Assembly: GCA_016415585.1 (NCBI GenBank)
Contig: CP066552.1
Span: 3,844,001 to 3,908,000 of the forward strand
Origin: Pectobacterium carotovorum
Lineage (GTDB): Bacteria; Pseudomonadota; Gammaproteobacteria; Enterobacterales; Enterobacteriaceae
DNA length: 64,000 bases
Reading direction: 5' to 3'
Part shown: in pieces, positions 57,483-64,000 of the stretch
Layout of the letters: each line of letters starts with the position of its first letter
Position numbering within the stretch: position 1 is the stretch's first letter
Notes under the pieces: model-generated
Seen by the model: only the letters and a program-made list of their open reading frames with translations
The model's database searches: none
Told to the model about the DNA's origin: nothing
Program-made: the position numbers and the translations under genes

Positions 57483-59650
57483 GCATTCGGCTCCGATGCG
57501 TTAGTTACGGACTCTTCGGCCATGTGGCGCAGCGTGACAAAGTCAGGCTTGCCGCTGCCGAGTAGCGGTAAGGCTTTCACATAGCGAATATCGCGCGGCA
57601 CCGCCAGCTCCGGTACACCGCTGCTGCGTGCCTGTGCAAGCAATGCGTCACGGGTTATCTGGTTGTCCGTCGTAAACAGCACCAGCGCTTCGCCTTTGCT
57701 GCTGTCGCTTTTCGCACTAGCCGCATGCTGCGCTTCCGGCGATATCTTCACCGCCAGCTGTTCCACGCTTTCCAGCGACACCATCTCCCCCGCCAGTTTG
57801 GCAAAGCGCTTCACGCGGCCGATGATGGTGCAGAAGCCTCTTTCATCCAGTTCGACAATATCGCCCGTGTCATACCAGCCCTGCTGCAACTCGCCCTGTG
57901 CGTTTTCTGCCGCCGGCGCTTCAAGCACGCCGGGGTTTTCCACCCGCAGATAGCCTTTCATGATATTCGGCCCGCGCAGTTGCAGACGGCCACCGCGCGT
58001 GATGCCCGGCACCGTAATCAAACGCGATTCGATTTCCGGCAACAGCTTGCCGACGGAATGGATTTTCGTTGCCATCGGCACGTTGATCGCCACCACCGGC
58101 GCGCATTCGGTCACGCCGTATCCTTCCAAAATGCGGATACCAAATTTGTCCTGCCAAACCTGACACGTGGTTTCAGACAGCTTTTCTGCCCCCGCAACCA
58201 CATAGCGCAGACGAGCAAAATCATACGGATGGGCAAAGCGCGCGTAGTTGCCTAAGAACGTTGACGTTCCAAACAGCACGGTGCAGTTCTGGTCATAAAC
58301 CAACTCCGGCACAATGCGATAATGCAGCGGGCTGGGGTAGAGAAACACGCGAGCGCCCGTCATTAGCGGCGTTAACAGCCCCACCGTCAGGCCAAACGCA
58401 TGGAACAGCGGCAGCGCGGACATAAAGCGGTCGCGCGGCGTGAAATCCGCCACCGTACGAATCTGCTCAACGTTCGCCAGCAGGCTGTCATGGGAATGCA
58501 CTACGCCTTTTGGATTCCCCTCGGAGCCGGAGGTAAACAGCACGATAGCCGCATCGTCAGGTTTCTGCGGCAGCATCGCGCGGGCAGGAAACAGCAAATG
58601 AAACAGGATCCACAGCTTATCGGTAAGCGTCACGGTGTCTTTCAAATCTTCCAGATAGACCCAGTTGGCCTCGCTAACCTGCTTCGGCAAATCCGTCAGC
58701 TTGCCCTTTTCAAGAAACTGGCGAGACGTGACGATGGTTTTGATCCCCGCCGCTTTCATCGCGCTTTGTAGCCCTTTCGCACCCGCGGTGTAGTTCAGCA
58801 TGGCAGGAATACGGTTACGCAGCGATGCGCCCAGGATGGATGCGGCGGTGATGGTCGCATTGGGCAACAGCATGCCGACATGTTCATCGGCGCGGGTGAA
58901 GCGCTGCAAAATGCGCGACACGCCCAGCGATTTTTTCAGTAATCCCTGATAGCTGTCTTCGTTGAAGGAGATATCCGCAATGCTGGGGGAGCGCCGTCCA
59001 TAACGGGTTCTCGCCGCCAGAAAGGCCTGATACAGCGTGTGCTGCGGGCGCGTATCCATCCGCGCCTTCATCATAATCTGGTGCAAATGCTCACCGGCCA
59101 GTGCGCGGCGTTCTCTGGCACTGCTGGCTTCCGGCATCGGCAATGTAGTCGGAGGCAAATAGGTGATCGTAATCTGCGGGAGGCAGCGGCGTTTAAAGAC
59201 GCCTGCCAGACGACCAAACGGCGTGAACTCTGCGCCATCAATGCGTACAGGGATAATCGTTGCACCGGATTTCGCCGCGACAAACGCCGCGCCGCTGTAA
59301 ATCTTCATCAGCGATCCGGTGACGCTGATGCGCCCTTCTGGGAAAACCACGACGGGCTGACCGCGTTCGATCACCTTGATCAGCCCCTTGATCGCCAGCG
59401 GCTTGGTGGGATCTAACGGCACGAAATCGATATAAGGCTTCAGCCAGCGCATAAACCAGCGATCGGAAATGGAAGAATACACGGCAAAGACGGGTTTTAT
59501 CGGTAAAAATAACGCCAGCAAAACGCCATCAAGGAACGAGACGTGATTGGGGGTGATGAGCAATTTAGATTGCTGAAACTGGCTGCTGTCGCCCTCGATC
59601 CGGATGCGGTACAGACGCTGGAACACCCAACGTAACAGGGTATGAATCAT
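57479..59650 (-). CDS. aas: Bifunctional 2-acyl-glycerophosphoethanolamine acyltransferase / acyl-ACP synthetase Aas
   Basis: 723 residues. N-terminal PlsC-like acyltransferase domain with NHVSFLDG (HX4D motif as NHVSFLD) and [17 protein letters not shown]-terminal AMP-dependent synthetase domain with the P-loop [33 protein letters not shown] and [16 protein letters not shown]. Repairs lysophosphatidylethanolamine. Start ATG 59650 ([10 protein letters not shown]). Operon with lplT. Confidence 0.97.
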   Translation of the reverse strand: MIHTLLRWVFQRLYRIRIEGDSSQFQQSKLLITPNHVSFLDGVLLALFLPIKPVFAVYSSISDRWFMRWLKPYIDFVPLDPTKPLAIKGLIKVIERGQPVVVFPEGRISVTGSLMKIYSGAAFVAAKSGATIIPVRIDGAEFTPFGRLAGVFKRRCLPQITITYLPPTTLPMPEASSARERRALAGEHLHQIMMKARMDTRPQHTLYQAFLAARTRYGRRSPSIADISFNEDSYQGLLKKSLGVSRILQRFTRADEHVGMLLPNATITAASILGASLRNRIPAMLNYTAGAKGLQSAMKAAGIKTIVTSRQFLEKGKLTDLPKQVSEANWVYLEDLKDTVTLTDKLWILFHLLFPARAMLPQKPDDAAIVLFTSGSEGNPKGVVHSHDSLLANVEQIRTVADFTPRDRFMSALPLFHAFGLTVGLLTPLMTGARVFLYPSPLHYRIVPELVYDQNCTVLFGTSTFLGNYARFAHPYDFARLRYVVAGAEKLSETTCQVWQDKFGIRILEGYGVTECAPVVAINVPMATKIHSVGKLLPEIESRLITVPGITRGGRLQLRGPNIMKGYLRVENPGVLEAPAAENAQGELQQGWYDTGDIVELDERGFCTIIGRVKRFAKLAGEMVSLESVEQLAVKISPEAQHAASAKSDSSKGEALVLFTTDNQITRDALLAQARSSGVPELAVPRDIRYVKALPLLGSGKPDFVTLRHMAEESVTNASEPNA

Positions 59651-59723
59651 GCCTTCTCCCAATAGACAGATAAACGGGCAGCTTGCTGAAGCGCAAAAAC
59701 CACCAAGCGATACGTAAAAATAC

Positions 59724-59890
59724 TATACCCTAAATAATTCGAGTTGCGTGAAGGCGGCAACCGCACGACAAATCGGTTCTAACCGATTTGAACAGCGCTA
59801 GCGCTGTCCCGAAGGGTGAGCTTCATTTATGAGGCTCATTAATCCCCAGGAGCTTACTCAGGCAAGTGACTGGGATGAGTAAGGACAAAT
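59724..59890. repeat. ERIC element with insertion
   Basis: Left end TATACCCTAAATAATTCGAG and GTGAAGGCGGCAA, right part AATCCCCAGGAGCTTACTCA and AAGTGACTGGGATGAG. About 75 bp of extra sequence interrupts it, including the nested module at 59787-59839. Confidence 0.8.
59787..59839. repeat. Nested ~54-bp module, copy b
   Basis: TTTGAACAGCGCTAGCGCTG, then TCCCGAAGGGTGAG, then CTTCAT-TT-ATGAGGCTCAT. Inserted in the ERIC element. Confidence 0.65.
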
Positions 59891-59902
59891 TAATTTAACC
59901 AA

Positions 59903-59955
59903 TTTGAACGCTGCTTGCGGCGGCCCCTCAGGGTGAGGCTCAGAGAGGAGCCGAG
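59903..59955. repeat. Nested ~54-bp module, copy c
   Basis: TTTGAACGCTGCTTGCGGCG, then GCCCCTCAGGGTGAGGCTC and GAGAGGAGCCGAG. It directly follows the ERIC element. Confidence 0.6.
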
Positions 59956-60024
59956 TATTGCCGACGGCACAGCATTCACATCGCATTAAAATGGCTGGAG
60001 ATAACGAAAGCGGGAAATTCAGGC

Positions 60025-60116
60025 AAAAAAAAACCTACGCATCCGCGTAGGTTGGTGTAATCAAATGATTTCAATGTACAGAGCACATCGATATATCACC
60101 AATCAATACCTCTGGG
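60025..60116 (-). ncRNA. omr: OmrA/OmrB-type small RNA
   Basis: On the minus strand the transcript would begin CCCAGAGGTATTGATTGGTG, matching the conserved 5' seed shared by E. coli OmrA and OmrB. It ends in the hairpin ACCTACGCGGATGCGTAGGT plus eight T, close to the E. coli OmrA terminator (CCTGCGCGGATGCGCAGG). Length about 92 nt. It lies beside aas, the E. coli location. OmpR-activated Omr RNAs repress outer-membrane receptors, curli and flagellar regulators with Hfq; here only one copy is seen. Confidence 0.92.
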
Positions 60117-60382
60117 ACTTGTTACTCTAAGGATAGCGACCCACCTGCACCAGCGGTGAATCGAAAGAGTTATTCTATAAGTGCAACCAACTGTAAAATT
60201 CTAGCGAATCATGTAAGGCAAACGCCCTCTCACTCATCAACGCCACGATTTTCCCCTTGGCACCTTCAACGCCATTTACCAATCACAGGCCGTATTCATC
60301 GGGAAATAGAGTAAGATAATCAGATCTGCATGATACAGATGGCAAATTTAATAAAAACCCAACAACGGATGTGTAACGCACA

Positions 60383-62038
60383 ATGAAGAACTACAAAATA
60401 GGGACTCGGTTATCTGGCGGCTTTGGTCTACTTGTTGCTCTTGCTCTGGTTATGTTGACCTGCGGCATTTATCAACTTAATCAATTGGCTAGCAATACAC
60501 AACAGATGATGCAAGAGCCGCTCCGCAAAGAACGACTGGTATCGGACTGGCATGCCACACTCATCGCGGGTATCCAACGCGGTGTGGCGATTGCACGCAG
60601 CAATGACGACTCGCTGGTTGAGCTGTTTGCTGCCGAAAACACCCGTGCGACTCAAGAAAATAGCAATCTGCAGGCGCAATTTTCCAGCCTGATTTCCACT
60701 GCAGAAGAAAAAGCCCTATTCGACAGAGTCGGCGAATACCGTCAGGCCTACATCAAAAAACGCGATGAGATTATCGCGGAAAAAGGTGTGGGTAATTTCG
60801 ATCGCGCCAGAACACTCTTCGACAACGAGTTCGTGCCCGCTTCCAATGGCTATCTGGCAAGCGTCGAAGCTCTGCGCGCTCACCAGCGCGCCAGCATCGA
60901 CCAAATGGGACAAGACATTAACGCTGGCGCAAGCCGTGGCAATCTCATCCTTGCTATCACGGGCGTGCTGAGCGCCATCATCGGCGTCTTGATCGCCTGG
61001 GTACTCACCCGCAGTATTGTGCAGCCTCTGGCGCGTGCCGTCCGAGCAACGCAGGCCGTCGCAGCGGGCGATCTAACGCATAACGTGCAGCCTGAAGGAC
61101 GTGATGAAGCAGCCCAGCTGTTGCACGCTCTGCAAGATATGACCGTGCGTCTGCGTTCTATCGTTGGTGAAGTTCGCCAAGGGTCTGAATCTATCGCAGG
61201 TGCTTCCTCACAGCTCGCCGCAGGCAATATCGACCTTTCCAGCCGCACGGAAGAGCAGGCCAGTGCGCTACAGGAAACCGCAGCATCGATTGAACAGTTA
61301 AGCTCGACGGTCAGGCAGAATGCCGATAACGCGCGTCAGGCCAACCAGTTAGCACAATCGACTACACAGCAAGCACAGTCGGGCGGGCAGTTAGTGACTG
61401 AAGTGGTGGAAACGATGGGGGCGATCGACGCGTCATCGAAAAAGATTGTCGATATCATCGGCGTCATCGACAGCATTGCGTTCCAGACCAACATTCTGGC
61501 ACTGAATGCTGCAGTAGAAGCCGCGCGAGCGGGCGAGCAAGGTCGCGGTTTCGCCGTAGTCGCCGGTGAAGTACGCAGTCTGGCACAGCGCAGTGCCTCC
61601 GCTGCAAGAGAGATCAAGGAGTTGATCGATCGCTCTGTCCAAACCGTGGAAGCGGGCAACCGATTGGTGGTACAAGCCGGCGCGTCGATACAGGAGATCG
61701 TCAACGGCGTGCGTCAGGTCAGCGATTTAGTCGGGGAAATCAGCTCTGCCAGCAATGAACAGACGATGGGCATTGAGCAGGTGAACGTTGCGGTGAACCA
61801 GATGGAAGTGACGACCCAGCAGAATGCATCGCTGGTGAACGAGGCCTCGGCCGCGACGCAGTCTCTACAGCAGCAGGCCGCACAGTTGGCTGAAACGGTC
61901 AGCCAGTTTCGCTTAAGTAACAACCATCAGATTGCTCGTACGCCAACGGTGACCCCATCGTTCCCCCTTAAACCTGCTCTGGCAGCACCGAGTAAGCGTG
62001 GTGCCTCAACGGGTGACGGGGATTGGACATCGTTCTGA
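60383..62038 (+). CDS. Methyl-accepting chemotaxis protein 4 with CheR/CheB-tether tail
   Basis: 551 residues. TM1 (GFGLLVALALVMLTCGIYQL), helical sensor domain to about 190, TM2 (LILAITGVLSAIIGVLIAWVL), HAMP, long signalling hairpin (DSIAFQTNILALNAAVEA), then a flexible tail ending GDGDWTSF. The final WTSF fits the xWxxF pentapeptide that binds CheR and CheB, making this a probable major receptor. Ligand unknown. Confidence 0.94.
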   Translation: MKNYKIGTRLSGGFGLLVALALVMLTCGIYQLNQLASNTQQMMQEPLRKERLVSDWHATLIAGIQRGVAIARSNDDSLVELFAAENTRATQENSNLQAQFSSLISTAEEKALFDRVGEYRQAYIKKRDEIIAEKGVGNFDRARTLFDNEFVPASNGYLASVEALRAHQRASIDQMGQDINAGASRGNLILAITGVLSAIIGVLIAWVLTRSIVQPLARAVRATQAVAAGDLTHNVQPEGRDEAAQLLHALQDMTVRLRSIVGEVRQGSESIAGASSQLAAGNIDLSSRTEEQASALQETAASIEQLSSTVRQNADNARQANQLAQSTTQQAQSGGQLVTEVVETMGAIDASSKKIVDIIGVIDSIAFQTNILALNAAVEAARAGEQGRGFAVVAGEVRSLAQRSASAAREIKELIDRSVQTVEAGNRLVVQAGASIQEIVNGVRQVSDLVGEISSASNEQTMGIEQVNVAVNQMEVTTQQNASLVNEASAATQSLQQQAAQLAETVSQFRLSNNHQIARTPTVTPSFPLKPALAAPSKRGASTGDGDWTSF

Positions 62039-62091
62039 TACCCGCGATACTTCTCCCCGTCTGCTGTCTCTTAGTCATGTTTCTATGCAAA

Positions 62092-62556
62092 CTAAGAGGC
62101 AGCCGACAGCGACTGGTGATACAGCCGCACAGCTTTGTCTGGGTAGTCCAGCCCATCGCCGATATAACGCCAGCCGTGTTTTTCGTAATAGCCGCTAAAC
62201 GTGGCGAACAAATAGAGATTGTCAAAACCCTGACGGCGGCAGAAATCCAGTACGTGCTGTTGCAGTGCGATGCCCAGCCCTTTGTCACGCTGGCTTTCTT
62301 CCACGTACAGCGATGCCAGCCAGGGCGTCAAATCCTGCCGGCTGATTAAATCGCAGCGCCAAAGCCCTACCGTCCCGACTAGACGCTCGCCCTCCAGCGC
62401 GATAAACGTCAGCGGTAACGCCGCCGGGTTCAGGCTATTACGCACCACGCTGGCAAAGAATTCACGGCTGTTCTGGCTGCCGAACGCCTGCCATATCCAG
62501 TCAATCACCTGCTCTTGATGCTGAGGATGATCCGCCAGATAAACAATCTTTGCCAT
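62092..62556 (-). CDS. GNAT-family acetyltransferase
   Basis: 154 residues. Acetyl-CoA loop VEESQRDKGLGIALQQHVL and C-terminal LFATFSGYYEKHGWRYIG. Start ATG 62556 (MAKIVYLADHP). Substrate unknown; convergent with the chemoreceptor gene. Confidence 0.85.
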   Translation of the reverse strand: MAKIVYLADHPQHQEQVIDWIWQAFGSQNSREFFASVVRNSLNPAALPLTFIALEGERLVGTVGLWRCDLISRQDLTPWLASLYVEESQRDKGLGIALQQHVLDFCRRQGFDNLYLFATFSGYYEKHGWRYIGDGLDYPDKAVRLYHQSLSAAS

Positions 62557-62964
62557 GCATTTACCTACATACGCTGATAGCAATCAACACAAAGATACCT
62601 AATAAATTTACCTCATCCTACTTCAAGATGTATATACGGTGCAACGTGGCTCTTTTCCCTCCGTTGACGCTTTATGCGTATAACAAAGAATATAATTAAT
62701 GAGAAATTATTTTCACGACAATCAATTTTAAAAACATATTTTCCCATGAATAATAACAAAAAAGAGACTAACATATTTTAATCAACCACTCTTTAATTGC
62801 AAAATAAAAAACAAACTAATAATTCAATAAAATAACAATAAGCAAAATAACATAATAAAGGAGGAGTAAACAAAAAAGAGTACCAAGAGTCCGCTACATC
62901 TAAAAAAAGCATTTAATCATCACTTATTATCTATCAGTGAGTTATTTTTATTGGAGATAGACTC
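62557..62964. other. AT-rich intergenic region
   Basis: About 400 bp, strongly A/T-rich from 62690 onward, between divergent genes. It should hold the promoter of the edge ORF (GGAG at 62953). No RNA or operator recognised. Confidence 0.5.
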
Positions 62965-64000
62965 ATGGCATTACAAAGAACAATGGTGTACAAAGAACTG
63001 GTAAGTGAAAATTTTCAGATAGATGAAAATTCCATGGCTACCGAAGTAAGAAAACTATTAGTCGAAAAAAACTATATTGGTGGAAGCGATACCGATAAAG
63101 AGGCCTGGCGTTTCTTCATCTATAGCACGACTGATACTGATAATTATAGCGATTCTATACTCGCAAAAAATACCGAATCACTCGTTCCGATCAAAATGTT
63201 GCTCGGTCCAGGACAACAGTTGTACCTCACCAATATCAACAAAGGGCACCATCCCGACCTGATGGGCATTGGGGTAAATTGGTTCTTTGATCGAAATATG
63301 GGCTGCAAAATTTCTCTAAATAATGAAGACGAATCAGCAAAACAGAAAAATGCTGACAAATTTCAACCAATGATGATGAAGCATGTTCATCCCACCAGTC
63401 AGAATGTGGTTGGCATTTACGACAACGTTGTCGTATGTGAAAAAGGAAGCGTCATTAAGATCAATATCAGCTCATGGGGTGCCGCTGGGTTTGCCTACAG
63501 TATCAAACCAGATAAAGGCGATAACATTGTCGATACGCTCTATCTTGTACTCGGTGATTCCCCAGATTCAACGGCCCAGGTTTCCATGCGCCGATATCAA
63601 TCAAAAGCCAATCAGATCGTTATTGACTCAACGAGTTCTATGAATATACCCAGCGGACAATCTGTTGATTATCAACGTATCAGTATAAAAACATGGCCCG
63701 TCACTTCATACAAAAAGAATGGAAAGACCTATTCAAGCCATTCACAACCGCCCAGCGTAACAATGCTAGAGGAAAGCAGCAGTTTGGTTAATTTTATGGC
63801 TAAGGCTAATGTTCAATTCAGCAATGTCTCAGACCGCCAGCTTGCGTCAGCAGAAATTCTTCCTGGTGACTCGTTAGAGCCAGGAACCGCGCGTCAAGGA
63901 GACCCATCAAGTCAACAATTTGGCACGATCTCCAATATAAGCGACAACCCTGGGGGGGCAATTGGCGAGGTCGTAATTTACTTCTTCGTATTCAAAAGCC
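62965..64000 (+). CDS. Unknown protein, 3' end outside the window
   Basis: 345 codons open to the right edge, beginning MALQRTMVYKELVSENFQID after TTGGAGATAGACTC (good ribosome site). No signal peptide, membrane segment or known catalytic motif. It contains an N-terminal charged helical part and a mostly beta-looking segment with many Ser, Asn and Asp residues (e.g. VGIYDNVVVCEKGSVIKINI; ISNISDNPGGAIGEVVIYFF). No family recognised; such composition occurs in secreted toxins and structural proteins, but nothing shows which. Confidence 0.7.
   Translation, partial: MALQRTMVYKELVSENFQIDENSMATEVRKLLVEKNYIGGSDTDKEAWRFFIYSTTDTDNYSDSILAKNTESLVPIKMLLGPGQQLYLTNINKGHHPDLMGIGVNWFFDRNMGCKISLNNEDESAKQKNADKFQPMMMKHVHPTSQNVVGIYDNVVVCEKGSVIKINISSWGAAGFAYSIKPDKGDNIVDTLYLVLGDSPDSTAQVSMRRYQSKANQIVIDSTSSMNIPSGQSVDYQRISIKTWPVTSYKKNGKTYSSHSQPPSVTMLEESSSLVNFMAKANVQFSNVSDRQLASAEILPGDSLEPGTARQGDPSSQQFGTISNISDNPGGAIGEVVIYFFVFKS

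Overview
The window is a chromosomal segment of a Pectobacteriaceae member, most likely Pectobacterium. Most genes are close homologues of Escherichia coli genes in E. coli-like neighbourhoods (tamA-msrA-ytfL-ytfK-ytfJ-cysQ-cpdB; rpsF-priB-rpsR-rplI; nsrR-rnr-rlmB; yggR/yggS-proC-yggT-yggU-rdgB-hemW; aas-lplT). ERIC elements, four methyl-accepting chemotaxis proteins and an indolepyruvate decarboxylase fit a motile, plant-associated enterobacterium. The species assignment is inference.

Layout. 1-9266: outer-membrane assembly (tamA, cut by the window edge), repair (msrA), periplasmic nucleotide salvage (cpdB), cysQ, an HxlR regulator divergent from a flavodoxin-like oxidoreductase, and a DUF2502 protein. 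9344-19385: an AT-rich accessory island bounded by 77-bp near-identical direct repeats. Its minus-strand operon (9663-15888) has the Pseudomonas-type fosfomycin gene set: PEP mutase, phosphonomethylmalate synthase, a PHP-superfamily PsfC-like oxidase, a Psf3-like dehydrogenase, HppE, and a FomA-type self-resistance kinase. It also has two extras: a second HppE-like cupin and a thymidylate-kinase-like P-loop kinase. Divergent from it (16178-19249) is a four-gene plus-strand operon: a 30-residue peptide gene, a strong hairpin, a DUF6065-like protein, a nucleotidyltransferase-like protein and an MFS exporter. It looks like a peptide-natural-product module and is the least explained part of the window.

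19522-31770: ipdC, ytfE with an NsrR operator, fklB, ytfB, the rpsF ribosomal operon, yjfP, a Cache-domain chemoreceptor behind an FNR box, the rtcB2-prfH RNA-repair/ribosome-rescue pair, and bsmA. 31834-47377: yjfL, two more chemoreceptors, rlmB-rnr-nsrR, a PAS-PAS-GAF-GGDEF cyclase, a PilT-like ATPase, and the yggS-to-hemW run. 47378-55564: an AT-rich accessory stretch with an unknown ORF, a 1425-residue intimin/invasin-like inverse autotransporter with nearly identical Ig-like repeats, and two tandem copies of a decayed downstream extension of it. 55757-64000: elaA, aas-lplT, an OmrA/B-type small RNA, a fourth chemoreceptor with a CheR-binding tail, a GNAT acetyltransferase, and the 5' part of an unknown protein that runs off the window.

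Links within the window: NsrR (37482-37907) probably controls ytfE through the box at 21483. The fosfomycin-type operon and the peptide operon share one divergent control region with a CRP-like site. Several repeat families (ERIC, a second foldback repeat, and a roughly 54-bp module nested in both) occupy the intergenic spaces.
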